DNA from: Rhodobacterales bacterium UBA3080
GTDB taxonomy: Bacteria > Pseudomonadota > Alphaproteobacteria > Rhodobacterales > Rhodobacteraceae
Reading direction: 5' to 3'
DNA: 18,005 nt
NCBI GenBank assembly: GCA_002366645.1
Contig: DFBM01000055.1
Coordinates: 6,556-24,560 of the forward strand
Both the position numbers and the translations under genes were made by a program. Shown here in pieces: positions 7,912 to 16,018 of the stretch; within the stretch, counting starts at the first letter, position 1; each line of letters starts with the position of its first letter. Below the pieces are notes generated by a model. It had not been told where the DNA came from. It did no database searches and saw only the letters and a list, made by a program, of their open reading frames with translations.

Positions 7912-8280
7912 TTAAGCGGCGGGTAGGCGCATCGACGCTTCGATCAGAGCAACCAGAATTGCATAAGAAAGTTTCGAGGATTTTCCGACACCAATGTAAT
8001 CGTCGTCGTCACTCGCTAGCGATCTACGCAAGGTGCATGTCCAGGCACCGCTTCGGTCACGAGATCGTCCTGCAATGGAAACTGACCAGCCGGGCAGGGC
8101 TTCGTTTACCAAGTCGAGGACGCCATCCGTTTCCTCCAGAAAGCCGGGTTGCCGGTCTGCTAGTCCTGCAACCGGTAATAATGATCCAAGCGATTTGAGC
8201 GCTGTCGCCGCTGTCTCTGCATCGAGCTTTGCAACGCTTTCGATCTCGTTCATTAAATCGCGAAGTTTTTGGTTTTCCAT
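7912..8280 (-). CDS. Small cytoplasmic protein of unknown function
   Basis: This 122-aa protein has an acidic, helical N-terminus (MENQKLRDLMNEIESVAK) and a C-terminal half with LPGWSVSI, a polar loop, WTCTLRRS, an Asp-run (DDDD) and a final helix SYAILVALIEASMR. That order (W-containing strand, variable loop, strand, Ala/Leu-rich helix) loosely recalls small alpha-beta 'ABA sandwich' proteins of phages and proteobacteria, but the match is weak and I would not name it. There is no signal peptide or membrane segment. The ATG at 8280 is preferred because GGAAAG lies upstream at a usable distance; a TTG at 8316 is less likely. It heads the putative operon with the M50 and Lon-like proteases and is divergent from ppsA. 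Confidence 0.7.
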   Translation of the reverse strand: MENQKLRDLMNEIESVAKLDAETAATALKSLGSLLPVAGLADRQPGFLEETDGVLDLVNEALPGWSVSIAGRSRDRSGAWTCTLRRSLASDDDDYIGVGKSSKLSYAILVALIEASMRLPAA

Positions 8281-8373
8281 GGTAATATTCTTTCCCGTTT
8301 CCGAAAGTTCCGCCAAATCTCCAAGAACCTAGCCCGACCATCAGAAGGTGCCAGACAAATGCATATTTCCACT

Positions 8374-8387
8374 ATGACCTAGATCAA
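8374..8387. promoter_or_regulatory. FNR/FixK-like binding site
   Basis: ATGACCTAGATCAA resembles the FNR/FixK consensus TTGAT-N4-ATCAA: the right half-site is perfect, and the left reads ATGAC (two mismatches, one being T to C, common in alphaproteobacterial sites). It sits almost midway between the divergent starts at 8280 and 8473, so it could control either gene. This is a consensus match by eye only. Confidence 0.45.
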
Positions 8388-8419
8388 AGCATCAGTGTCA
8401 TTCAAAATCTACTCTCTTC

Positions 8420-8455
8420 GAAGAATAATATAACCTTGAAGAATAATATAACCTT
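8420..8455 (+). repeat. Perfect 18-bp tandem duplication upstream of ppsA
   Basis: GAAGAATAATATAACCTT occurs twice without a gap (8420-8437 and 8438-8455), ending 17 bp before the ppsA ATG. Each copy holds the AT-rich ATAATATAA, which could supply a -10 element, so the duplication may double a promoter element or lengthen the leader. Confidence 0.85.
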
Positions 8456-8472
8456 ATTGAAAGGATTCCCTT

Positions 8473-10851
8473 ATGTCCCGCAATGTTTTTTGGTTTGAAA
8501 ACCTTAAGCGTGAAGATGTTGGTTTGGTCGGTGGTAAAAACTCGTCGCTCGGCGAAATGGTGCAAGAATTATCCACGGTTGGAATTAGCGTGCCTGCCGG
8601 TTTTGCTACGAGCGCCGATGCATTTCGCAACTACCTCGAAGCAAATAACCTGAACCAGTTGATCGCAGAAACACTCGCGGCGCAGGAAGACGGCAAGATT
8701 ACGCTACAGCAGGCGGGCACGAATATCCGTGCTGCAATTGTCGGCGGTGACTGGCCTGACGACATCCGGTCCGATATTCTGGAGGCTTATATAGAATTGA
8801 GCCGTCGAGCGGGCGTCGATGACGGTTCTGTTGCGGTGCGCTCCAGTGCGACGGCGGAAGATTTGCCTGACGCCAGTTTTGCAGGGCAACAGGAAACATT
8901 CTTGAACGTGCAAGGCGCAACCGAGCTTCTTGATACCTGCCGGCGCTGCTATGCATCGCTATTTACAGATCGTGCGATAACCTATCGAAAGCTCAAAGGC
9001 TTCGATCACTTGAAGGTCGCCTTGTCTGTGGGGGTGCAGCAGATGGTCCGTTCGGATATCGGTGGCTCCGGCGTGATGTTCTCGATTGATACAGAATCCG
9101 GCTTCGATAAATCGGTGTTGATTAACGCCGCTTGGGGACTTGGCGAAAACGTTGTTCAGGGAACCGTTAACCCGGACGAATATCAAGTGTATAAGCCCTT
9201 CCTTGATGATCCGGATCTGGTTCCAATTCTTGAGAAAAAGTTGGGCGAAAAAGAACAGAAAATGATTTACGCCGGTCCTGAGGGCGCAATGACCAAAAAC
9301 GTTCCAACCTCGAAAGCGGAACGCGCACGGTTTGTGCTGGAGGATTTCGAAATTCTGGACCTCGCACGTCAGGCCACGACCATCGAGGCGCACTATGGTC
9401 AGGCCATGGACATGGAGTGGGCGAAAGATGGTGAAACCGGCAAGCTCTATATCGTGCAGGCGCGCCCTGAAACGGTGCAATCGCGGGCTGCGTCGGGTGG
9501 TTTCAAATCCTACACGGTTACATCTGCTGGTGAAAAACTGTTAACCGGCCTTAGTGTCGGACAAGCCGTGGCAACCGGTCGAGTTTGTCTGATTGAAAGT
9601 GCGGCCGAAATCGATAAGTTTGTTGATGGCTCGGTTCTGGTAACCACAAATACTGATCCGGATTGGGTGCCGGTTATGAAACGTGCTGCGGCCATTATCA
9701 CGGACCATGGCGGTCGGACATCCCATGCCGCGATCGTAAGCCGCGAGTTGGGTGTACCAGCCATTGTGGGAACAGGTAACGCGACCGAGATGCTCCATGA
9801 CGAGCAGGAAGTGACCGTGTCCTGTGCCGAAGGGGAAACCGGATTTGTTTATGCGGGTATCGCCGAATACGAGGTTGAGGATATTGAACTTGGCACCGTG
9901 CCCGAAACACGCACCAAAATCATGTTGAACCTGGCCAATCCATCGGCAGCAGCACGTTGGTGGCGATTGCCTGCTGACGGAGTAGGGCTCGCCCGCATGG
10001 AATTCGTCGTTAGCAACACGGTAAAAGTACATCCGATGGCGCTTGTGCGTTTTGACGAGGTCAAGGACGAGACCGCGCGCGCGGAAATTGAAGCGTTAAC
10101 CAAAGGTTACGAAAACAAAACCGACTATTTTGTCGAACATCTGGCGAGGGGACTCTCGCGCATTGCATCGTTTTGCTACCCAAAACCGGTAATCGTCCGG
10201 ATGAGCGATTTCAAAACCAACGAATACGCGGATTTGCTCGGGGGTAGACAGTTCGAGCCCGACGAGGAAAACCCGATGATCGGCTTTCGAGGGGCGTCAC
10301 GGTACTATTCCGACGCATACAAAGAAGGGTTCGCGCTGGAATGTCGTGCGATCCGTCACTTGCGCGAAAAGATGGGTTTCAGCAACGTTATTGTGATGAT
10401 CCCGTTTTGTCGAACGCCTGCGGAAGCCGAAAAAGTTTTAGCAGTTATGGCGGAAAACGGATTGAAGCGCGGTGAAAACGGCCTGGAAGTCTATGTGATG
10501 TGTGAAATCCCGTCGAATGTGATCCTTGCGGAGGAGTTCGCAAAAAGTTTTGACGGTTTCTCGATTGGATCCAATGATCTAACCCAGTTGACGATGGGCG
10601 TGGATCGAGATTCCGAAGCGCTCGCCGATCTGTTCAAGGAAGACGACCCGGCGGTCCAGTGGATGATCGAAACCGTGATCGAAAAGGCCCATAAAAGTGG
10701 TTCGAAAATAGGGCTATGTGGTCAGGCACCAAGCAACAACCCTGCGTTTGCGCAGCTGCTGGTTGATAAAGGCATCGACTCGATTTCCGTGACACCTGAT
10801 AGTTTCATGGCCGTTAAGAAACAGGTTTCGGAAGCTGAAAACGGAAGTTGA
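8473..10851 (+). CDS. ppsA: Phosphoenolpyruvate synthase (pyruvate, water dikinase)
   Basis: This 792-aa enzyme converts pyruvate, ATP and water to phosphoenolpyruvate, AMP and phosphate, the entry step of gluconeogenesis from C3 compounds. The N-terminal ATP-grasp domain is clear (VGGKNSSLGEM at about 16, VAVRSSATAEDLPDASFAGQQ at about 120, and a MDMEWAKDGE---LYIVQARPET end at about 310-335). The swivelling phosphohistidine domain holds His418 in DHGGRTSHAAIVSRELG. The C-terminal PEP/pyruvate barrel carries MVNLA-like MLNLANPSAA, FIGSNDLTQL-like SIGSNDLTQLTMGVDRD, and the general acid cysteine Cys749 in GLCGQAPS. Length and motif spacing match E. coli PpsA (His421, Cys751). The start follows AAAGGA at proper spacing. 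The divergent spacer with its FNR-like site suggests oxygen-linked control. No regulatory kinase/phosphatase (PpsR) gene is adjacent. Confidence 0.97.
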   Translation: MSRNVFWFENLKREDVGLVGGKNSSLGEMVQELSTVGISVPAGFATSADAFRNYLEANNLNQLIAETLAAQEDGKITLQQAGTNIRAAIVGGDWPDDIRSDILEAYIELSRRAGVDDGSVAVRSSATAEDLPDASFAGQQETFLNVQGATELLDTCRRCYASLFTDRAITYRKLKGFDHLKVALSVGVQQMVRSDIGGSGVMFSIDTESGFDKSVLINAAWGLGENVVQGTVNPDEYQVYKPFLDDPDLVPILEKKLGEKEQKMIYAGPEGAMTKNVPTSKAERARFVLEDFEILDLARQATTIEAHYGQAMDMEWAKDGETGKLYIVQARPETVQSRAASGGFKSYTVTSAGEKLLTGLSVGQAVATGRVCLIESAAEIDKFVDGSVLVTTNTDPDWVPVMKRAAAIITDHGGRTSHAAIVSRELGVPAIVGTGNATEMLHDEQEVTVSCAEGETGFVYAGIAEYEVEDIELGTVPETRTKIMLNLANPSAAARWWRLPADGVGLARMEFVVSNTVKVHPMALVRFDEVKDETARAEIEALTKGYENKTDYFVEHLARGLSRIASFCYPKPVIVRMSDFKTNEYADLLGGRQFEPDEENPMIGFRGASRYYSDAYKEGFALECRAIRHLREKMGFSNVIVMIPFCRTPAEAEKVLAVMAENGLKRGENGLEVYVMCEIPSNVILAEEFAKSFDGFSIGSNDLTQLTMGVDRDSEALADLFKEDDPAVQWMIETVIEKAHKSGSKIGLCGQAPSNNPAFAQLLVDKGIDSISVTPDSFMAVKKQVSEAENGS

Positions 10852-10864
10852 TGAGAAGAGTATG

Positions 10865-10897
10865 GAAGGCGTTGAAGCAGCTGTTTCAATCGCCTTC
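10865..10897. terminator. Strong hairpin after ppsA
   Basis: GAAGGCG/CGCCTTC (7 bp) continues, after a single-T bulge, into TTGAA/TTCAA (5 bp) with an 8-nt loop. It starts 13 bp after the ppsA stop in the spacer between convergent genes. There is no U-run after it, so it is a candidate 3'-end hairpin rather than a proven intrinsic terminator. The rest of the 157-bp spacer shows no gene. Confidence 0.5.
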
Positions 10898-11008
10898 GAC
10901 GCTCGATGAATTCGATTTGTGCACGGATTTTTCGCGATTTCGGCCATCGTCCAATTTGCGCGATTAAGGTGAGGTAAAACAGTAAGCCAAACAGCAAAAG
11001 CTGCCTAA

Positions 11009-12049
11009 TTATTGACCCGCTTCGAACACCTCCCCAATCTTCCAGCTATCCCGTTCAATAATCGACAAACCTTGCGGAGTCGCGATCCAGTATGTTCCCG
11101 ACTCGTCTTGCAGCACAGCTTTAACTTCTTCGCCAGCGAGGCCATCGGTATGACTGATATTGAACCATGTCTGTCCGTCATACACACTGAGACCGTCGTA
11201 TTCATATCCGAGCCATATTTGACCTGATTGATCCTCGAAAACTGAACGCACCTTGCGATTATCAAGTTCGATGTGTCTTTCGAGTTTTGACCATACGCCC
11301 TCATGAAGAAGACTTACTGCGCCACGGCCAGCAAACCCTGTTGCGACCCACAGGGTCCCGTTTCCATCCTCGACGATGCCCGTCACAGACGCGTGTTGGA
11401 GTTCGCTGCCCACGGAATACGTTTGCCAATCTGAGCCGTTATCAAGAGAATGAAGACCGCCGTTAGTGTGTGAATCCGATCCTACCCATAAACCGCCGTT
11501 ACTATCGCGAAAGAGTGTACTAACTGCGGTAAGTGCTGTGTTCGTGGGCAAAGTTACGCGTGCAAAGGAAGTGCCATCACCCCGCGCTAACCCTCCTTCG
11601 CCACCAATCCAGACTGCGCCGGAAGGCTCTGACAAAACGGTGTAGGCAGGACCGTTAAGCCCGATTTCTGTTGATGAAAGCTGCCGCCAGTCCCCGTCCG
11701 AATACTGCGTGACACCTTTGCTATGAGCAATCCAAATGCTTTCGTCAGAGGCCCTGTGCAATGCGCGAATATAGCGGATTCCTGTGGCCTCGCTCGGTGT
11801 TTCTAAAATGGCGAGTGTCCGACGGTCGATAAGCGTCAACCCGTCTCGCCCACCGGCCCAAATTTCATTGTCGTTAGCTAGAAGCGAAGATACCTCGCCC
11901 GGGGCGCGCAGAATTGCCCAACCTGCCGGGAGCGATTCAATTTTCCGCTGGTTTGTAAATGAAATCGCCAGAATAACTCCAAGCACAACCACCGCTGCGC
12001 CGATCAGAAACTGAAATCCGGTTTTCACTATGCCGACGGAACCTTTCAT
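11009..12049 (-). CDS. Membrane-anchored beta-propeller protein (two-component-regulator-propeller type repeats)
   Basis: This 346-aa protein has a short cytoplasmic N-terminus, one transmembrane anchor (about residues 13-32, FLIGAAVVVLGVILAISF) and an entirely soluble remainder of about seven repeats with the 'D--G-LWVG-----GL' pattern: examples are NEIWAGGRDGL, ESIWIAHSKGV, GAVWIGGEGGL, GGLWVGSDS, GTLWVATGF, GQIWLGYEYDGL and GTYWIATPQGL. These are Reg_prop-type blades, usually the periplasmic sensor part of hybrid kinases or GGDEF proteins. Here there is no output domain, so the protein is either a ligand-binding or scaffold partner on the periplasmic side. Its start overlaps the ATPase stop by four bases (ATGA), so it is the last gene of the transporter operon and probably works with it. 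What it senses or binds cannot be read from the sequence. Confidence 0.87.
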   Translation of the reverse strand: MKGSVGIVKTGFQFLIGAAVVVLGVILAISFTNQRKIESLPAGWAILRAPGEVSSLLANDNEIWAGGRDGLTLIDRRTLAILETPSEATGIRYIRALHRASDESIWIAHSKGVTQYSDGDWRQLSSTEIGLNGPAYTVLSEPSGAVWIGGEGGLARGDGTSFARVTLPTNTALTAVSTLFRDSNGGLWVGSDSHTNGGLHSLDNGSDWQTYSVGSELQHASVTGIVEDGNGTLWVATGFAGRGAVSLLHEGVWSKLERHIELDNRKVRSVFEDQSGQIWLGYEYDGLSVYDGQTWFNISHTDGLAGEEVKAVLQDESGTYWIATPQGLSIIERDSWKIGEVFEAGQ

Positions 12050-12723
12050 GTAGATTTCCGCCGCCTTGGTACCGAAGTTGGTGCGAGCTTGCCTCCTTTG
12101 AGTATATACTGCTCATCGCAAAAGGATGCGGCCTCTTCAACTTCGTGTGTGACGTACACCAGAGTCATCACGCTACTTTCTGTGATCCCGCGAATAAGTG
12201 CCGCCATTTCCTCTCTAGCAGCTAAGTCAAGGTTCGTTAGCGGTTCGTCCATCAACAAAATTTCCGGTTCTGGCGCGAGCGTCCGTGCGATCGCGACCCT
12301 GCGCTGCTCACCGCCCGAGAGAGTATCGGGCATGCGTTTTGCCAGATGGGTCGTTCCGGTGCGGGCAAGAATGGCATCCAGAGTTTCGATCCTACGGGTT
12401 TTTGGAGTGCCACCTAGTCCAAACAAAATATTCTGTTCTACATTCATATGAGGCCACAAAGCAGACGACTGGAAAACCAATCCGACCTTTCGACGGTGTG
12501 GCGGAATTCTAATTTCAGTACCGAAGTTTGCCAACTCTCCAGAAAGTTTAATTTCGCCTTCATCAGGCACATCCAGTCCAGCGATCAATCTTAGCAGCGT
12601 AGTTTTTCCACAGCCAGATACCCCCGTTAAAGCAATTCTGGCACCGGTGTTAATTGTTAGGGATATGGCATCTAGAATCTTCTTTTCACCAAAGGACTTC
12701 GACACGTTCATCAAGGTAATCAT
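12046..12723 (-). CDS. ABC transporter ATP-binding protein (Fbp/POT-like importer)
   Basis: This 225-aa nucleotide-binding subunit has all core motifs: Walker A GVSGCGKTT (about 34-42), Q-loop VGLVFQSSALWPH (about 80-92), signature LSGGEQRRVAIARTL (about 136-150), Walker B ILLMDEP (about 155-161), D-loop (LTNLD) and H-loop YVTHEVEEA (about 188-196). It ends soon after the catalytic domain and lacks the C-terminal TOBE regulatory domain (about 100-130 aa) found in FbpC and MalK-type subunits. Sequence style (LWPHMNVEQNILFGL) matches Fe3+/polyamine-type importers. Its start overlaps the permease stop (ATGA) and its stop overlaps the propeller start. It powers import through the fused permease. 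Confidence 0.95.
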   Translation of the reverse strand: MITLMNVSKSFGEKKILDAISLTINTGARIALTGVSGCGKTTLLRLIAGLDVPDEGEIKLSGELANFGTEIRIPPHRRKVGLVFQSSALWPHMNVEQNILFGLGGTPKTRRIETLDAILARTGTTHLAKRMPDTLSGGEQRRVAIARTLAPEPEILLMDEPLTNLDLAAREEMAALIRGITESSVMTLVYVTHEVEEAASFCDEQYILKGGKLAPTSVPRRRKST

Positions 12724-14327
12724 TCAACTCTCCTTGGTAACTTTGGCAGCAATTGGCGCCATCCATAGGCTAGCAAAAACAGTATTGTTGAGTAAGCTAT
12801 AGTTAGTAACGGGATAAGGAGGCAGAGGCTGGCAACCATCTCGGAGGCGCCATAATGCATATAGTTATAAACACGAATGGTTATCGTACTCGACCCCGGC
12901 GGGAGGGTTAATAGTGAGGCTGGTAGCTCACCAAGCGCCAACACAAACGTCAGGATCATCGCGACCAAACCGGAGCGCATCATCAGCGGTATATAGATCT
13001 GCGTCCAATATGCAGTGCCGCTAGGCCTGACAATTCGCGCCGCATCCAGTAAAAGCGAATCCGTCCTTCGCAGCTGGGCATACATGACAAGAGTTGCGAC
13101 CGCTAGAAAGCGGGCTAGGTAGGTCAGGACTAGTATAAGTTCGCTGTCATAAACAGCGTAGGTCCAGTCATTATTCCATAGACTTATAATACCAATGCCG
13201 ACAAGCGGGGCAGGTAGGCCTATCGGCAACAGAACAAGAAACCACCAGTAAGTTCTTACCCGACCCATGCGGCTCGCCGCAAAAAAGGCAATGGGTATGC
13301 CGATTACCGAGGCAAGCGCTGCGGTGCGTGCGGTTGCCATAATTTCGTCCGATGCCGAGAGTATGGCGTCTTCGATTGCAGTCCAGTTGTTGGTTAGCAC
13401 ACCTAGGCTGAAAATAGGCACAACGATCTGGATTACGAGGATAGCAACTGCAAGACCTTGTAGCCGCGCAAACCATCGCGGCCAGAATGGTGTACATTGC
13501 CGCGACCTTTTACGCAGATGCGGCCGCACCGGCACCTGCCGCAAAAATTTCAGGGTAAGTGCGAGAACTATAAGCGTGAGTACAAGAAGTGGTGAAGAGG
13601 TCAGAAACGCGCGTGCCGTACTGTGGTTGGCGCTAAACTCGGCAAAAATTTCAAGTGCGTAGGTGTTGAGCAAAAATGCGGAGGGAACGCTATAGTCGAC
13701 AATAGTGAAAAGAAAAACGAAGCCGCTCGCAGCCAAGAGGGGTGGTGCTGCCAAGGGTAGGACAATCAAGCGAAATGCGTCGATGTCCGGTCGTACCAAC
13801 CGACCTACATCAAATAATCGGGAGTCCACCGAGTAGAGTCCAAGTAGCGCAAGCCCTGTGCTCACCGGAGCCAGCGCCATCGTTTGCACCCACCATGCCG
13901 CCCCCCAACCAGAGAAAACTAATTCTGGAAGGCCAACCGTTCCAAGTTGTGCGTTCAGCCAATCAATCGCAAAGCGCCAAGCGAGGATGTGAATATACGG
14001 CGGAATTGCGATCATTGAAAAAAGGAGAGCTGCGACGGTCCAGCTGACCCTCGTGTTCCAGGTCCAAAATCGGCTAGCGGCAAACACTGCAATCAGCACA
14101 TCTGCAATGGTAACTGCAATTGCAAACCCGGCGCTTTTTAAAAGCAGGTAAAATTGGCGCGACCATGATGCAATATTGTCAAAATCGGTTGCTGAACTTC
14201 GCCATGCCCAACTAGCGGTATCGATAACTAGCGAAATAAGAGGCCCTATCGCTACTATGAGTATGAGGACGACAAATATAAGTCGCGCCAGATTTGTCGA
14301 CCAGGAAATATGCGTGTTACCTAACAA
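12720..14327 (-). CDS. ABC transporter permease, fused double-domain (FbpB-type)
   Basis: This 535-aa integral membrane protein has two homologous halves of about six transmembrane helices each, joined by a short basic linker (about 264-290, KFLRQVPVRPHLRKRSRQ). Each half has the cytoplasmic EAA-like loop that docks on the ATPase: GRLVRPDIDAFRLIVLPLAAP (about 175-195) and DAARIVRPSGTAYWTQIYIPL (about 428-448). Fused permeases of this size are typical of Fe3+-type (FbpB/SfuB) and some thiamine importers. The start is a TTG at 14327: a stop codon lies just upstream in frame, the next methionine is more than 100 residues in, and GAGGG sits six bases before the TTG. The gene overlaps the end of the binding-protein gene by 11 bp and overlaps the ATPase by four, so it is strongly coupled on both sides. 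Confidence 0.93.
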   Translation of the reverse strand: MLGNTHISWSTNLARLIFVVLILIVAIGPLISLVIDTASWAWRSSATDFDNIASWSRQFYLLLKSAGFAIAVTIADVLIAVFAASRFWTWNTRVSWTVAALLFSMIAIPPYIHILAWRFAIDWLNAQLGTVGLPELVFSGWGAAWWVQTMALAPVSTGLALLGLYSVDSRLFDVGRLVRPDIDAFRLIVLPLAAPPLLAASGFVFLFTIVDYSVPSAFLLNTYALEIFAEFSANHSTARAFLTSSPLLVLTLIVLALTLKFLRQVPVRPHLRKRSRQCTPFWPRWFARLQGLAVAILVIQIVVPIFSLGVLTNNWTAIEDAILSASDEIMATARTAALASVIGIPIAFFAASRMGRVRTYWWFLVLLPIGLPAPLVGIGIISLWNNDWTYAVYDSELILVLTYLARFLAVATLVMYAQLRRTDSLLLDAARIVRPSGTAYWTQIYIPLMMRSGLVAMILTFVLALGELPASLLTLPPGSSTITIRVYNYMHYGASEMVASLCLLIPLLTIAYSTILFLLAYGWRQLLPKLPRRVE

Positions 14328-15354
14328 GTATATCCCTCAGTTCTAGTTTAATACGGGCCAGCGCTTCATATAACGCCGCCGTATCGACCTGCATGACCGT
14401 GACCTGGTCTGGTAAATTGCAGGAAGCGGTCAGAACGTCGGTCCCATTTACATGAAACCAACCCGCTTCGGCCAGTTCCAGTGCGATGTTCTCACCGAGA
14501 AGGTAATCAACAAACTGCTTCCCGTTTTCAGGGTGTGGCGCACCTGCGATCATGGCAACGGTATTTGGTATAACCAATGTGCCAATCGCACCGTCAGACT
14601 GGTCGGGAAAGACCACTGCAACCTCCTCCCCGTTTTCTAGCGCACTACATGCATCGTCGGTATCGGTCAGGCCGAACATGATCTCACCTTTAACAGCTAA
14701 ATCCCGAACTACGGAATTGCCGTCAACAATCCGAACGCCTCGTGCTTGCGCCGAACGGTAAAAGTTGGCAGCGTGTGCATCTCCCCAAGCAGCATAGAGC
14801 GCCGCTGCATGTGTCGCAGATGTTCCGAACAGCGGATGCGCGATTGCCATCTGATCCCCGGGCCAACGATCTTCAAGAAAGTCAGCGAGGGAATCGGGCC
14901 ACTGGTCTTGCGGAAGTGTTGTGGTGTTTACGATAAGAACTCGTGCACGTCCCCCGAAGGCTGTCCACAAATGCTGCTGATCCTGCTGACCATTGGTTGC
15001 ATAGGCTGTTAGCAGTCCTCGTTGAGCCAATAGTTGGGTCTGAAGGAATTCCCCATTCCAGAACACATCCGCCCGAGGTCGATCCGCTTCGGCAATCAAC
15101 TTGTTTACCAGACCGGTGGTTTTAGCTGCTTCGACGTCGTAGAGCGCCTCGACCTTGATGCCAGTTTCATCCTCGAAGGCCTGCAGGATAGGTTCGGCAA
15201 AGTGGCGATCAACCGAGGTGTATATTACAACTGTGGGATTTTCTTTACATGCTGCCAGATTCCATGCTGCCACAAAGAGTATTCCAACTCTTAGAAGGCG
15301 CGTGATATCGACTCGGATCACAAAACCCATCCCTCTCAATATTCCACTATTCAT
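14317..15354 (-). CDS. ABC transporter solute-binding lipoprotein (Fe3+-type family 1)
   Basis: This protein of about 345 aa has a lipoprotein signal ending in the lipobox LAAC, then a periplasmic binding fold of the bacterial extracellular solute-binding family 1/6 (VVIYTSVDRHFAEPILQAFEDETGIKVEALYD, then KLIAEADRPRADVFWNGE). C-terminal features are GLTDTDDACSAL and VVFPDQSDGAIGTLVIPNTVAMIAGAPHPENGKQFVDYLL. In Fe3+-binding FbpA proteins a tyrosine pair ligates iron around that GLTDTDDA position; here there are none, so iron is not assured. Start choice is uncertain: ATG 15354 (used), ATG 15330 and GTG just after it (preceded by GAGAGGG) are all possible, and a TTG at 15384 is unlikely. It lies 13 bp after the upstream small membrane protein gene and overlaps the permease. 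Confidence 0.9.
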   Translation of the reverse strand: MNSGILRGMGFVIRVDITRLLRVGILFVAAWNLAACKENPTVVIYTSVDRHFAEPILQAFEDETGIKVEALYDVEAAKTTGLVNKLIAEADRPRADVFWNGEFLQTQLLAQRGLLTAYATNGQQDQQHLWTAFGGRARVLIVNTTTLPQDQWPDSLADFLEDRWPGDQMAIAHPLFGTSATHAAALYAAWGDAHAANFYRSAQARGVRIVDGNSVVRDLAVKGEIMFGLTDTDDACSALENGEEVAVVFPDQSDGAIGTLVIPNTVAMIAGAPHPENGKQFVDYLLGENIALELAEAGWFHVNGTDVLTASCNLPDQVTVMQVDTAALYEALARIKLELRDILVR

Positions 15355-15367
15355 TTCCCGGATATTC

Positions 15368-16018
15368 TTAATCCTTGTTACCAAGCATAAACTTGGTAAC
15401 GCCTGAAACTGGGTCCGGTATAATCACGGTAATTATCACCAATCCGATACCAATGAGCGGTGCCCCCGCAAGAGCGGCCGCAGCCCCCCCAACTCCGAGG
15501 ATAATCCTAACCGGAAGATCGGCCTTTTTCGCAATATCAATCCTGCGCTTGTTTTCTTCTATATCCTCTTCAGGTGAGGGCATACTCTCGGGGGCTGCAT
15601 CGTGAATAGACTGCTGAGCACTAAAAATCTTGTCCGTAATATCTTGGTAAAATGGGGGCGAAGCGCTTGCTTGAGTGTATTGATCGGTTCCCGACACTGT
15701 ATTTGCAGCCGGAATAGCCCCTGCGGCAACGCTTGAAATAGACGAGAGAGAGCTTAGCGTGTTCCGAATTTCGCCCAGACTGGCAAGGACTGCGATTAAA
15801 GATACAACACTGCCGGCGATTACTGGGGCCCAGCCCGATGTGCGCAGACAATCCTCGGCATTGAACGGATCGCGCAGGCAATCATCGGCTAACGCAGTAT
15901 CGGGCCAGACGACCGCAATAAAAAGCCCACCGATCACGGTTCCCATCGCAGTTAGCACCGCAGGAGTGAGGATTTGAGTAATGGATATACGAGACCGGAT
16001 TTGCTTGTGAAAAGTCAT
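15368..16018 (-). CDS. Exported or membrane protein of unknown function with a DCLR-repeat motif
   Basis: This 216-aa protein starts at ATG 16018, behind a strong AAGGAGGT seven bases upstream. The N-terminal hydrophobic segment (about 16-38) ends ALA before DDC, which reads as a signal peptide or first membrane segment. Next come two similar cysteine motifs, DDCLRDPFNAEDCLRTSGWAP, a second hydrophobic segment (about 58-76, VIAGSVVSLIAVLASL), a Ser/Ala/Thr-rich low-complexity region, an acidic helix (SPEEDIEENKRRIDIAKKAD), and a C-terminal membrane segment (about 178-203). The DP-N-DC-RTSG pattern reminds me of short cysteine motifs in other bacterial secreted proteins, but I cannot name a family. 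It overlaps the zinc-ribbon gene by four bases (ATGA) and precedes the binding-protein gene, so it belongs to the transporter operon. Confidence 0.82.
   Translation of the reverse strand: MTFHKQIRSRISITQILTPAVLTAMGTVIGGLFIAVVWPDTALADDCLRDPFNAEDCLRTSGWAPVIAGSVVSLIAVLASLGEIRNTLSSLSSISSVAAGAIPAANTVSGTDQYTQASASPPFYQDITDKIFSAQQSIHDAAPESMPSPEEDIEENKRRIDIAKKADLPVRIILGVGGAAAALAGAPLIGIGLVIITVIIPDPVSGVTKFMLGNKD

Noticed and set aside
9541..10032. Open frame of 163 codons on the minus strand inside ppsA
   Set aside because: It lies fully within the clearly coding ppsA gene, has no recognisable domain, and its composition is what an antisense frame of a codon-biased gene gives.
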